The notes below the pieces were generated by a model. The model had not been told where the DNA came from and did not search any database. It was given only the letters and a program-made list of their open reading frames with translations. DNA of 64,000 nucleotides from Mycolicibacterium wolinskyi (lineage in GTDB: Bacteria; Actinomycetota; Actinomycetes; Mycobacteriales; Mycobacteriaceae), in the NCBI RefSeq assembly GCF_002101965.1, contig NZ_LQQA01000015.1, forward strand, positions 558,001-622,000, in the 5' to 3' direction. The position numbers were made by a program, and so were the translations under genes. Shown piece after piece: positions 44,981 through 53,156 of this stretch. Each line of letters opens with the position of its first letter. The stretch's first letter is position 1.

Positions 44981-46050
44981 TGCTCCACGTCAGGGGACGC
45001 GGCCTGCCCGATGGCGAACCCGTCGAGTGGTGGGTGGCGCACGGGCTGCTGTCGGCCGAGCCAATTGCCAACGCCGAGACGGTTTTCGGGGCCGATGGGG
45101 ATGGCGGCTGGATCATCCCGGGGCTGGTCGACGCGCACTGCCACGTCGGCCTGGGTCCGGGTGGCCCGGTGTCGACGGACGAGGCCGTCGTACAGGCCGA
45201 GACCGAGCGCGACGCCGGTGCGCTGCTGTTGCGCGACGCGGGATCTCCGGTCGACACCCGCAGCTTCGACGATCGTGACGACCTGCCGCGCATCATCCGC
45301 GCGGGACGGCATCTGGCCCGGCCCAAGCGCTACATGCCGGGATTGCCGATCGACATCGAGGACGAGTCGCAGCTGCCCGAGGCCGTGGCCGAGCAGGCCC
45401 GGTGGGGTGACGGGTGGGTGAAACTCGTCGGCGACTGGATCGACCGGGGGATCGGCGATCTCGCGCCACTGTGGTCCGACGACGTCCTCAAGGCCGCCAT
45501 CGACGCCGCGCACGCCGAGGGCGCCCGGGTCACCGCCCACGTGTTCGGCGAGGACGCCCTGCCCGGCCTGATCAACGCGGGCATCGACTGCATCGAGCAC
45601 GGCACCGGCATCACCGACGACATCATCGAGCTGATGCTGGCGCAGGGCACCGCGCTGGTGCCGACGTTGATCAACATCGAGAACTTTCCGGGCATCGCCG
45701 ACAAGGCCGCCAAATATCCCACGTACGCCAAGCACATGCGCGATCTGTACGCGTCGTGCCATCAACGCGTCGGCGCGGCGCACGAGGCCGGGGTGCCGAT
45801 CTTCGCCGGAACCGATGCCGGCGGGATGATCGCCCACGGCCGGATCGGCGACGAGATCAAGGCGCTCGGCAAGGTGGGCCTGAGTCCCACCGATGCGCTT
45901 GGCGCGGCGTGCTGGGATGCGCGGGCCTGGCTCGGCCGGCCGGCGCTGGAGCACGGCGCGTCGGCCGACCTGCTGTGTTTTGCCGACGATCCCCGTGTGG
46001 TCGGCGTCGACCGTCCCGATCTGGTGATCCTGCGCGGCCGCGTGTTCTGA
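44980..46050 (+). CDS. Amidohydrolase-family protein (Rv2915c type)
   Basis: A 356-residue metal-dependent hydrolase. The HxH metal motif is in GLVDAHCHVGLG, further ligands in VTAHVFGE, CIEHGTGI and FAGTDAGG (Asp). The layout is of imidazolonepropionase/prolidase-like amidohydrolases. The start GTG overlaps the ffh stop by one base (TAGTG), so it is probably co-transcribed. M. tuberculosis has the homologue Rv2915c directly after ffh. Substrate unknown. Confidence 0.88.
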   Translation: MLHVRGRGLPDGEPVEWWVAHGLLSAEPIANAETVFGADGDGGWIIPGLVDAHCHVGLGPGGPVSTDEAVVQAETERDAGALLLRDAGSPVDTRSFDDRDDLPRIIRAGRHLARPKRYMPGLPIDIEDESQLPEAVAEQARWGDGWVKLVGDWIDRGIGDLAPLWSDDVLKAAIDAAHAEGARVTAHVFGEDALPGLINAGIDCIEHGTGITDDIIELMLAQGTALVPTLINIENFPGIADKAAKYPTYAKHMRDLYASCHQRVGAAHEAGVPIFAGTDAGGMIAHGRIGDEIKALGKVGLSPTDALGAACWDARAWLGRPALEHGASADLLCFADDPRVVGVDRPDLVILRGRVF

Positions 46051-46059
46051 CCCGGTGAT

Positions 46060-46102
46060 TTGTGCACCTGCCGTAACGCCCACCGTTACCGCAGGTGCAC
46101 AA
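46060..46102. terminator. Long near-perfect hairpin, bidirectional terminator
   Basis: TTGTGCACCTGC (46060-46071) pairs with GCAGGTGCACAA (46091-46102) and, after one mismatch, GTAACG (46073-46078) pairs with CGTTAC (46084-46089), giving 18 base pairs and a 5-nt loop. It lies between the convergent stops at 46050 and 46112. Confidence 0.8.
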
Positions 46103-46111
46103 GTCGCCTGA

Positions 46112-47725
46112 CTAGTACACGTCGCGGACGTATCGGTGCGTCTTGATGAGGTCGTTGACGTAGGCGTGCGCGGCGTCGGCGTCCATCCCGCCGCATCGCG
46201 CGACGATGGCGTGCAGTGTCGCATCGACGTCTTTGGCCATGCGGTCGGCGTCGCCGCACACATAGACGTGGGCGCCGTCCTGCAGCCAGGCGAACAGTTC
46301 GTTCGCGTTCTCCGACATGCGTTGCTGGACATACACTTTCGTGTCCTGGTCACGCGAGAACGCCAGATCCAGTCGGGTCAGGGTGCCGGACTCGACGAAG
46401 CCCTCCAACTCGTCGCCGTAGAGGAAGTCGGTGGCGCGGCGGCGGTCGCCGAAGAACAGCCAGGACCGGCCAGGAGCCTGCGTGGCCCGGCGCTCCTGGA
46501 GGAATGCGCGGAACGGTGCGATACCGGTGCCCGGGCCGATCATGATGATCGGTACGTCGTCCGCGGGCAGGCGGAAGTTGTGGTTCGGGCGCAGGTGTAC
46601 CCGCAGCGCCTGGCACCGCTCGGCCAGGAATGTCGAGGCCACGCCGCCGTGGTGACGATCTTCGTTGGTGTAGCGCACGGTGGCCACGGTCAGGTGCACG
46701 CGGTCGGGGTGGACAAGCGGACTCGACGCGATCGAGTAATCGCGGAACTGCAGTGGACGCAAGGTGTCGACGAACTCGTCGACCGACAGTGCGGCCAGCC
46801 GGATCAGATCGAGCACGTCCTTGCCGTACAACCACGAACCTTCGCCGGTAGTGGCGTCGGCGCCGAGTGCAGCAGCCACGCGCGGGTTGCGGGTGCGCGA
46901 CGCCACCAACGCCTGCAGCGCCCGCGAGGGGGTTCGGATCTCCAGCTGCTCGGTGAGCAGGATCCCGAGAGGCTCGTCGTGGTCGGCGACAGCGTGGTCC
47001 GGCCCGACGCCGAGTTCGGCCAGGATCTCCGCGACGAGGGCGGGATCGTTGGTGGCGTGCACGGCGATCGAATCGCCTGCGTGATAGGTGAACCCGCCGG
47101 GGAGATCCACCTCGTAGTGGCGGACCTCCTTGTCGGACGCCGATGCGGTGAGTAGCCGGTTGACGCTCAGCCGGGCATCGACGGGTTCATGATGGCGATC
47201 GCGGCTCGGCTGTTCGGTGCGCTCGGGTGTGCTCGCGACCATTGCGCCCGCGGCCGGGGCGGCGTGTTCGGCGGCCAGCAGTTTGACGAGGTCGGTCGTC
47301 CACGCCTTGGCCGGCTGTTCGTAGAAGCCGTCGACGTCGATGCGCTCCAGCATCCTTGTGGCGCCCAGCGTCTCGAGCCGCTCGTCGAGCAATTTGCCTG
47401 CGTTGCAGAACAATTCGTATGAGCTGTCGCCGAGTGCGAGCACCGCGAAGCTCATGTGCTCAAGGCGGTCGGTGTCGGCGCTGATCGCCTCCCAGAACAA
47501 GGTGGCGTTGTCGGGGAATTCGCCGTCACCGAAAGTGGAGGTGACCACGACGAAGTGCGTGGCCTGCTGCAGTTCCGCCACTTCGATCTGGTTGAGTTCG
47601 CGCGCCTCGGATTCGATGCCGAGCGTATCGGCTGCGGCCTCGCAGAAGGTCATGGCGGCATCTTCGGCATTGCCCATATCGGTGCCGAAGGCGACGATCA
47701 GCGAGAAGTCGCGTCGGTCGGTCAC
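46112..47725 (-). CDS. NADPH-dependent diflavin reductase (sulfite reductase flavoprotein alpha-like)
   Basis: A 537-residue reductase with an FMN flavodoxin domain (about 1-150; VAFGTDMGNAEDAAM, TSTFGDGEFPDNA, LGDSSYELFC), an FAD domain (about 180-380; RDYSIASSP, VASTFLAERC) and an NADP domain (MIGPGTGIAPFRAFLQER, VYVCGDADRMAKDV). Such proteins pass electrons to a heme or molybdopterin partner. Homologous domains are fused to molybdopterin oxidoreductases in some mycobacterial proteins, so the enzyme at 40476-42659 is a candidate partner. A sequence resembling an IdeR iron box lies 45 bp upstream. Confidence 0.87.
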   Translation of the reverse strand: MTDRRDFSLIVAFGTDMGNAEDAAMTFCEAAADTLGIESEARELNQIEVAELQQATHFVVVTSTFGDGEFPDNATLFWEAISADTDRLEHMSFAVLALGDSSYELFCNAGKLLDERLETLGATRMLERIDVDGFYEQPAKAWTTDLVKLLAAEHAAPAAGAMVASTPERTEQPSRDRHHEPVDARLSVNRLLTASASDKEVRHYEVDLPGGFTYHAGDSIAVHATNDPALVAEILAELGVGPDHAVADHDEPLGILLTEQLEIRTPSRALQALVASRTRNPRVAAALGADATTGEGSWLYGKDVLDLIRLAALSVDEFVDTLRPLQFRDYSIASSPLVHPDRVHLTVATVRYTNEDRHHGGVASTFLAERCQALRVHLRPNHNFRLPADDVPIIMIGPGTGIAPFRAFLQERRATQAPGRSWLFFGDRRRATDFLYGDELEGFVESGTLTRLDLAFSRDQDTKVYVQQRMSENANELFAWLQDGAHVYVCGDADRMAKDVDATLHAIVARCGGMDADAAHAYVNDLIKTHRYVRDVY

Positions 47726-47769
47726 ATGGCTCCCCTCAATCGCGCGCCGCGGATGGACGGGCGCTAAAT

Positions 47770-47783
47770 TTAGGGTGACCTTA
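47770..47783 (-). promoter_or_regulatory. IdeR-like iron box upstream of the diflavin reductase
   Basis: TTAGGGTGACCTTA matches the core of the mycobacterial IdeR box (TTAGGCTAACCTAA) in 11 of 14 positions and is a near-palindrome. It lies 45 bp upstream of the reductase start, a position that suits iron-dependent repression. Confidence 0.5.
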
Positions 47784-47827
47784 CTTTGGCGAGGCCGGTT
47801 GCGGGGCTCTCCCTTCGGCGGCTGGGA

Positions 47828-48643
47828 CTACTGACCGAATCCGTAGTCGAACAAGTTGATCGCCTGGCCGTACAGGTCGCCGGTGCCGTACATCTGGACG
47901 ACGACCAGGCGGCGGTTACCTCGTTGTGCAGCACCGACATAGGTCTTGCGCGCCAAGTTCGTGTAGCCGGTCTTGCCGCCGATGTCGCCGGGATAACGCG
48001 TCAGGAGCTCGTTCTGGTTGGTGATCGTCTTGCCGGGAAACTGCGCCGACGGCTGGCGCATGATGTGGGCGATCAGCGGATACTTCAACGCCGCGCGGAA
48101 GATCACCGCGAGGTCGTGCGGCGTGGTGATCGACTCCCATCCGGGTCCGTCGAGACCCGAAGGGGAGGAGGCGCGCGTGTTGCGGGCGCCGACGGCGGCG
48201 GCCTTGCGGTTCATCGCCGCGACGGTGGCGCGTTGCCCGCCCAGCATGTCGGCAAGCATGTTCGCCGCGTCGTTGCCCGACACCATGAGCAGCGCCTCGA
48301 GCAGTTGGCGCGTCGTGTACGGGCGGCCGGGCTCGAGTCCGACACATGAGCACTCGACTTTGGTGTGAGATGCGTTGGCGCGCGCGAAGTTATCGGGCCT
48401 GAGGTGGTCGAGCACGACCATCGCGAGCAACGGTTTGATCGTGCTCGCGGGTGCGTAGGAACCGTACGGGTCTTTCGATGCGAGGACGCGGCCGGTGTCG
48501 AGGTCGGCAACGAGCCACGCCTTCGCCGGCCCGTCCGCGATCGCTTGTGCGCCCGCGGGTTCCACGGCCGGCTGCGCTGCCACGGCGGGCGCCGAAACGA
48601 TCGCGCCGAGGGCGAGCGCGGCCGCCGCGAACAGTCTTCGCAC
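47828..48643 (-). CDS. D-alanyl-D-alanine carboxypeptidase, exported (DacB2 type)
   Basis: A 271-residue low-molecular-weight penicillin-binding protein. Signal peptide 1-23 (ALALGAIVSAPAVAA). Active-site motifs of the S11 family: SxxK in ASTIKPLLAM (S67, K70), SxN in MVSGNDAANM, and KTG in IGGKTGYTNLA. It trims the terminal D-Ala of peptidoglycan side chains. The family homologue in M. tuberculosis is dacB2 (Rv2911), in the same region between ffh and rpsP. Followed upstream by a second paralogue. Confidence 0.92.
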   Translation of the reverse strand: MRRLFAAAALALGAIVSAPAVAAQPAVEPAGAQAIADGPAKAWLVADLDTGRVLASKDPYGSYAPASTIKPLLAMVVLDHLRPDNFARANASHTKVECSCVGLEPGRPYTTRQLLEALLMVSGNDAANMLADMLGGQRATVAAMNRKAAAVGARNTRASSPSGLDGPGWESITTPHDLAVIFRAALKYPLIAHIMRQPSAQFPGKTITNQNELLTRYPGDIGGKTGYTNLARKTYVGAAQRGNRRLVVVQMYGTGDLYGQAINLFDYGFGQ

Positions 48644-48736
48644 GAGCGCCGAGGCTACGGAACCCAGGACTCGTTCAGCGCGCGATCAGGTTTCCGTACG
48701 GTCTCGACGGCAGACCCGGTTCGCTACGGCGTGGTG

Positions 48737-49624
48737 TTACAGGGCCCCGACGCTTGCCGACCGGTCCTGCGCGAACCCCCAGTCCAGCAGCGCGGCGGCC
48801 TGGTCCCAATACGTCGGACCGCCCTCCTTGACCAGCCCGAACATCAGCGCGACGACCAGACGCCGCCCGTCACGCTGGGCCGCGCCGACGAACGTCTTGC
48901 GGGCGATGTCGGTGAATCCGGTCTTGCCGCCGATGGCGCCCGGGTAGCGGTGCAGCAGCTCGTCTTGGTTGACGAGCACCCGGTCGCCGGTCTTCGTCGG
49001 AAACACCGTCGAGGGCATGGCGGTGATCTGCGCGAACACCGGATTGGCCATCGCGGCTCGGAAGATCACCGCGAGGTCGTGGGGTGTGGACCAGAACGGC
49101 ATGCCGGGCCCGTCCAGTCCGGACGGCGTCACGACGTTCGTGCCGTGCGCGCCCAGCGCCGCGGCCTTGGCGTTCATCTTCGCGACCGCGGCTTCCTGGC
49201 CGCCCAGCATGCGCGCCAGCGTGTTGGCCGCATCGTTGCCCGAGGCCAGGAGCGCGGCCTCCAGGAGCTGGCGCGCCGTATACGTGTGACCGGGCGCGAC
49301 GCCCGCGCAGTTGCACTCGACGTGGGTGTCGGCCTCGTCAGCGACGATCGTGGCGTCGAGCGGTACCTCGTCGAGCACCACCTGGGCCAGCAGCGTCTTG
49401 ATCGTGCTCGCGGGCGCGTAGCGGACGTTCTCGTTGCGTCCGGCCAGTACCTGCCCGGTGTCCATGTCGGCGACGATCCACGCCTGCGCGGGCCCGTCCG
49501 GAATGGGCACCGAGCCCACCTGCTGTACGTCGATGTCGGCACCGGCCAGCGGCGCCGAGACAGTCGTCAGAGCGGTGAACACGGCGGTGACGGACACGAT
49601 GAGCGCGCAGACGATCCTCCCCAT
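48737..49624 (-). CDS. D-alanyl-D-alanine carboxypeptidase, exported, second tandem copy
   Basis: A 295-residue paralogue with a signal peptide (about 1-29) and all motifs: ASTIKTLLAQ (S73, K76), LASGNDAANT and IGGKTGFTDIA. Cys residues in VECNCAG match VECSCVG in the neighbour, suggesting a conserved disulfide. Tandem copies are also known in M. smegmatis (MSMEG_2432/2433), where M. tuberculosis has one. Starts 18 bp from the divergent SnoaL-like gene region. Confidence 0.92.
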   Translation of the reverse strand: MGRIVCALIVSVTAVFTALTTVSAPLAGADIDVQQVGSVPIPDGPAQAWIVADMDTGQVLAGRNENVRYAPASTIKTLLAQVVLDEVPLDATIVADEADTHVECNCAGVAPGHTYTARQLLEAALLASGNDAANTLARMLGGQEAAVAKMNAKAAALGAHGTNVVTPSGLDGPGMPFWSTPHDLAVIFRAAMANPVFAQITAMPSTVFPTKTGDRVLVNQDELLHRYPGAIGGKTGFTDIARKTFVGAAQRDGRRLVVALMFGLVKEGGPTYWDQAAALLDWGFAQDRSASVGAL

Positions 49625-49656
49625 GGCGGGACAGCGTAATCGTGTTGAATCGAGAC

Positions 49657-50076
49657 ATGTTGAGCCTGGCGGAGATTTCGGATCGACTGGAGATTCAGCA
49701 ACTTCTCGTGGCCTACTCCACGGCGATCGACCGGCGGCAGTTCGATGACCTGGACTCCGTGTTCACCCCGGACGCCTACATCGACTACCGCGCCATGGGC
49801 GGCATCGACGGCCACTATCCGGAGGTGAAGGCGTGGCTGGCCGAGGTACTGCCGAACTTCCCGGCCTACGCCCACATGCTCGGCAACTTCGATGTGCGGA
49901 TCGACGGTGACACTGCGTCGTCGCGCACCATCTGTTTCAACCCGATGGTGCTGGGCGGTGACGACCAGCAGGTGCTGTTCTGCGGGCTCTGGTACGAGGA
50001 CGAATTCATCCGCACCGCCGACGGCTGGCGCATGAGCCGGCGCGTCGAGACCAAGTGCTTCGACCGCGTGATCTGA
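49657..50076 (+). CDS. SnoaL-like/NTF2-fold protein
   Basis: A 139-residue protein with the alpha-beta cone fold pattern of SnoaL-like proteins: AEISDRLEIQQLLVAYSTAI, DDLDSVFTPDAYIDYRA, then HMLGNFDVRIDGDTAS and YEDEFIRTADGWRMSRR. Family members are cyclases, dehydratases or isomerases as well as non-enzymatic proteins, so no substrate is proposed. ATG 49657 chosen; GTG 49642 would add five residues. It is homologous in position to Rv2910c, before rpsP. Confidence 0.83.
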   Translation: MLSLAEISDRLEIQQLLVAYSTAIDRRQFDDLDSVFTPDAYIDYRAMGGIDGHYPEVKAWLAEVLPNFPAYAHMLGNFDVRIDGDTASSRTICFNPMVLGGDDQQVLFCGLWYEDEFIRTADGWRMSRRVETKCFDRVI

Positions 50077-50100
50077 CGATTGCGCCGAACAGCGGCGATT

Positions 50101-50129
50101 TTGGGCTGCACTGCCTGCTCTGGCACAAT
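50101..50129 (+). promoter_or_regulatory. Candidate promoter for the rpsP operon
   Basis: TTGGGC (50101-50106), 17-bp spacer, CACAAT (50124-50129). The stretch TCTGGCACAAT followed by GTCTGT recurs upstream of rplS (53318 onward), which supports a shared ribosomal-protein promoter type. Confidence 0.45.
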
Positions 50130-50259
50130 GAACGGCTGTCTGTCGTGCGACCCGTTAAATGTGCTGCACGGCGGTCATACACGTAAGGCAAAACCGGATC
50201 GGGCAATTCCGCCCGCATCGCCGAATTGCAGCGTGACACCACAGGAGAAACGCTTAACC

Positions 50260-50727
50260 ATGGCTGTCAAGATCAAGCTCACCCGGCTTGGCAAGATCCG
50301 CAATCCCCAGTACCGCATCGCCGTCGCCGACTCGCGCACCCGCCGCGACGGCCGCGCCATCGAGGTCATCGGCCGCTACCACCCCAAGGAAGAGCCGAGC
50401 CTGATCGAGATCGATTCGGAGCGCGCGCAGTACTGGCTGGGCGTCGGTGCTCAGCCCACCGAGCCGGTTCTGGCCCTGCTGAAGATCACCGGTGACTGGC
50501 AGAAGTTCAAGGGTCTGCCTGGCGCCGAGGGCACGCTGAAGGTCAAGGAGCCCAAGCCGTCGAAGCTCGATCTCTTCAACGCGGCTCTCGCCGAGGCGGA
50601 GAGCGGTGGCACCACCGAGGCCACCACGCCGAAGAAGAAGAAGGCTCCGAAGAAGGACGAGGCGCCCGCCGAGGCTCCTGAGGCCAAGGCCGACGAGCCT
50701 GCTGCCGAAGCAGCAAGCGAGAGCTGA
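50260..50727 (+). CDS. rpsP: 30S ribosomal protein S16
   Basis: A 155-residue S16. The conserved core (MAVKIKLTRLGKIRNPQYRI, DSRTRRDGRAIEVIGRY) occupies about the first 85 residues; the rest is the acidic/Lys/Ala-rich extension typical of actinobacterial S16 (KKKKAPKKDEAPAEAPEA). ATG 50260 follows AGGAGA. Preceded by a leader of about 130 nt after the candidate promoter. Heads the rpsP-KH-rimM-trmD operon. Confidence 0.95.
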   Translation: MAVKIKLTRLGKIRNPQYRIAVADSRTRRDGRAIEVIGRYHPKEEPSLIEIDSERAQYWLGVGAQPTEPVLALLKITGDWQKFKGLPGAEGTLKVKEPKPSKLDLFNAALAEAESGGTTEATTPKKKKAPKKDEAPAEAPEAKADEPAAEAASES

Positions 50728-50735
50728 GCAGCCCG

Positions 50736-50978
50736 GTGAGTTCTGTCGTGGTCGACGCGGTCGAGCACCTCGTCCGCGGAATCGTGGACAACCCCGACGA
50801 CGTGCGTGTGGACATGGTGACCAGCCGTCGCGGCCGGACCGTCGAGGTGCATGTGCATCCCGATGATCTCGGCAAGGTCATCGGCCGCGGTGGCCGCACC
50901 GCCACCGCGCTGCGCACCCTGGTCGCGGGCATCGGTGGGCGCGGTATCCGCGTCGACGTGGTGGACACCGACCAGTAG
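50736..50978 (+). CDS. KH-domain RNA-binding protein (KhpA-like, Rv2908c type)
   Basis: An 80-residue single KH domain with the GxxG loop in KVIGRGGRTATALRTLV. Homologues pair with a second KH/Jag protein to bind many small RNAs and mRNAs. Start GTG 50736, 8 bp after the rpsP stop; conserved order rpsP-KH-rimM-trmD. Confidence 0.93.
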   Translation: MSSVVVDAVEHLVRGIVDNPDDVRVDMVTSRRGRTVEVHVHPDDLGKVIGRGGRTATALRTLVAGIGGRGIRVDVVDTDQ

Positions 50979-50988
50979 TAGAAGTCGT

Positions 50989-51510
50989 ATGGACCTCGTT
51001 GTCGGGCGGGTCGTCAAAGCTCACGGGATCTCCGGTGAGGTCGTCGTCGAGGTCCGCACCGACGATCCGGACGCCCGTTTCGCGCCGGGCGGCGTGCTGC
51101 GCGGCCGGGCCAAGGGCGGTGCCGAGCGTTCGTTCACGGTCGAATCGGTCCGTGAGCACGGCGGCCGGTTGCTGATCCGGCTCGCCGGGGTCGCCGACCG
51201 CAACGCGGCCGACGAGCTCCGGGGAACCGTGTTCCTGGTCGACACCGCCGAGTTGCCTGCGATCGACGATCCCGACGAGTTCTACGACCACGAACTCGAA
51301 GGGTTGCGCGTCGTGACGGTCGACGGCGCACCGGTGGGCTCGGTCACCGAGGTACTGCACACCGCGGCGGGGGAGCTGCTCGCGGTGAAGGCCGACGGTG
51401 ACGGGCGCGAGGTGCTGGTGCCGTTCGTCGGCGCCATCGTCACATCCGTCTCCCGGGAGACCGGAACGATCGTCATCGACCCGCCCGAGGGTCTGCTGGA
51501 ACTGGGCTGA
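50989..51510 (+). CDS. rimM: 16S rRNA-processing protein RimM
   Basis: A 173-residue protein. N-terminal RimM barrel (VVGRVVKAHGISGEVVVEV) and C-terminal PRC-barrel (FYDHELEGLRVVTVDG ... PFVGAIVTSVS). It assists 30S head assembly near S19. ATG 50989, 10 bp after the KH gene. Confidence 0.94.
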   Translation: MDLVVGRVVKAHGISGEVVVEVRTDDPDARFAPGGVLRGRAKGGAERSFTVESVREHGGRLLIRLAGVADRNAADELRGTVFLVDTAELPAIDDPDEFYDHELEGLRVVTVDGAPVGSVTEVLHTAAGELLAVKADGDGREVLVPFVGAIVTSVSRETGTIVIDPPEGLLELG

Positions 51511-51522
51511 GGATGGCCGACC

Positions 51523-52200
51523 GTGCGTATTGATGTCGTCACGATCTTCCCGGCCTATCTCGATCCCATTCGGCAGTCGTTGCCGGGCAAGGCAATCGAT
51601 GCCGGGATCCTCACGCTGAACGTGCACGATCTGCGGTCCTGGACCCACGACGTGCATCGCTCGGTCGACGACTCTCCGTACGGCGGGGGACCCGGAATGG
51701 TGATGAAGGCCCCGGTCTGGGGTGCGGCGCTCGACGAAATATGCACCGAGGACACGCTTCTGGTGGTTCCGACACCGGCGGGCCGGCTGTTCACGCAGGA
51801 GATGGCCCAGCAGTGGAGCGGTGAGCGGCACCTGGTGTTCGCGTGTGGCCGGTACGAGGGCATCGACCAGCGCGTCGTCGACGATGCCGCCCGGCGCATG
51901 CGGGTCGAAGAGGTGTCGATCGGCGACTACGTGTTGACCGGTGGCGAATCGGCTGCGCTCGTGATGATCGAGGCGGTGGTCCGGCTGATGCCCGACGTAC
52001 TGGGCAATCCCGCGTCACACCAACAGGATTCGCATTCCGACGGGCTGCTGGAAGGGCCCAGTTACACCCGGCCGCCGAGTTGGCGCGGCCTCGATGTCCC
52101 GCCGGTCCTGCTGTCGGGCGACCACGCCAAGGTCGCGGCCTGGCGGCATGAGCAGTCGCTGCAACGGACCCGGGAACGACGGCCCGATCTGCTGGACTGA
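51523..52200 (+). CDS. trmD: tRNA (guanine37-N1)-methyltransferase
   Basis: A 225-residue SPOUT methyltransferase. The deep-trefoil-knot SAM site is visible in FACGRYEGIDQRVVD and SIGDYVLTGGE; the substrate loop is DDSPYGGGPGMVMKAP. The C-terminal domain (HQQDSHSDGLLEGPSYTRP) binds the anticodon. It protects against +1 frameshifting. Start GTG 51523. Last gene of the operon. Confidence 0.95.
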   Translation: MRIDVVTIFPAYLDPIRQSLPGKAIDAGILTLNVHDLRSWTHDVHRSVDDSPYGGGPGMVMKAPVWGAALDEICTEDTLLVVPTPAGRLFTQEMAQQWSGERHLVFACGRYEGIDQRVVDDAARRMRVEEVSIGDYVLTGGESAALVMIEAVVRLMPDVLGNPASHQQDSHSDGLLEGPSYTRPPSWRGLDVPPVLLSGDHAKVAAWRHEQSLQRTRERRPDLLD

Positions 52201-52211
52201 CCGGCCAGAGC

Positions 52212-53156
52212 TCAGATGTGCCCGTCGGGGAACATCGTCTTGACCGCGTCGGTGATGGTCCTGCGGGCGGTGGACGAGTCGGTCGGCTGTAGCGCGCCGA
52301 TCACCATGACGAAGCGGCGGTCGGGGCCGATCACGCCCGTGGACAGGTGCATCCAGTCCGAGCCGATGCAGCACATCCAGCCTTGCTTGACCGCGACGGG
52401 CTCGCCGTAGAGACCGTCGGGGATGCCGAACCGTTGGGGGTAGATGCCCCCGGGCTGGGTGCCGTCGATCGCATTCGGAGTCGACTGCGCGAGGTTGGAC
52501 AGGATGACGTTGGCCTGTTCGGCGGGCAGCCCGCCGCTGCCGTTCATCAGCATGTCGTAGTAACGCACCAGGTCGGCCGCGGTGCTGATGGTGTTCCACC
52601 ACCGGCCGTCATTGGGCGGTCGGGTCGAGCCCAGGCCGTAGCGCGCAGCCACCCGGGTGACGATCGAGTCGCCGCCACTGCGGTTCCAGAAGACCTCGGC
52701 CGCGCTGTCGTCGGACGACCGCAGCATGACGTCGAGTTGCTTGCGGTCCTCCGGGCTGATGACCGTCTCGCCGTTGGCCTCCTGCAGCAGCAGGTCGTCG
52801 GCGATGAACAACTTCACGACCGATGCGATCGCGATGGTGGTCCCGTTGCCGTTGGAGACGAGTTGACCGGTGTTGCGGTCGAGCACCAGAACGGTGATGT
52901 CGGCTCCGGCGTCCGACGCGACCGCCGTCGCCTGCTGGGCGCGGTCCTGAAGGCCCTGAAAGCTCATGGGGGGCTCGTCGAGCGCGGCTTCGGGGAGCGG
53001 CGCCATGCCGCCCTGCGGGACAACGACGGTGAGCTGTGGCGCGTCCGGGGTATCCGACGGTGTGCCGTACACCCGGGCTTCGCATCCGGTTACGACCAGC
53101 AACGCAGCCGCGCTGAGCGCTGCCGCCGACTTGCGTATCGACGGCCGCCGTTCCAT
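52212..53156 (-). CDS. lppW: LppW-like lipoprotein with serine beta-lactamase/PBP-type fold
   Basis: A 314-residue lipoprotein. Lipobox LVVTGC gives the lipidated Cys25. The extracytoplasmic domain is beta-lactamase-like: SxxK in ASVVKLFIAD (S112, K115), an SSDDSAAEVFW second motif, and KQGW in place of KTG. The altered third motif suggests a divergent or non-hydrolytic function. Location between trmD and rplS matches M. tuberculosis lppW (Rv2905), also antisense to its neighbours. Confidence 0.85.
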   Translation of the reverse strand: MERRPSIRKSAAALSAAALLVVTGCEARVYGTPSDTPDAPQLTVVVPQGGMAPLPEAALDEPPMSFQGLQDRAQQATAVASDAGADITVLVLDRNTGQLVSNGNGTTIAIASVVKLFIADDLLLQEANGETVISPEDRKQLDVMLRSSDDSAAEVFWNRSGGDSIVTRVAARYGLGSTRPPNDGRWWNTISTAADLVRYYDMLMNGSGGLPAEQANVILSNLAQSTPNAIDGTQPGGIYPQRFGIPDGLYGEPVAVKQGWMCCIGSDWMHLSTGVIGPDRRFVMVIGALQPTDSSTARRTITDAVKTMFPDGHI

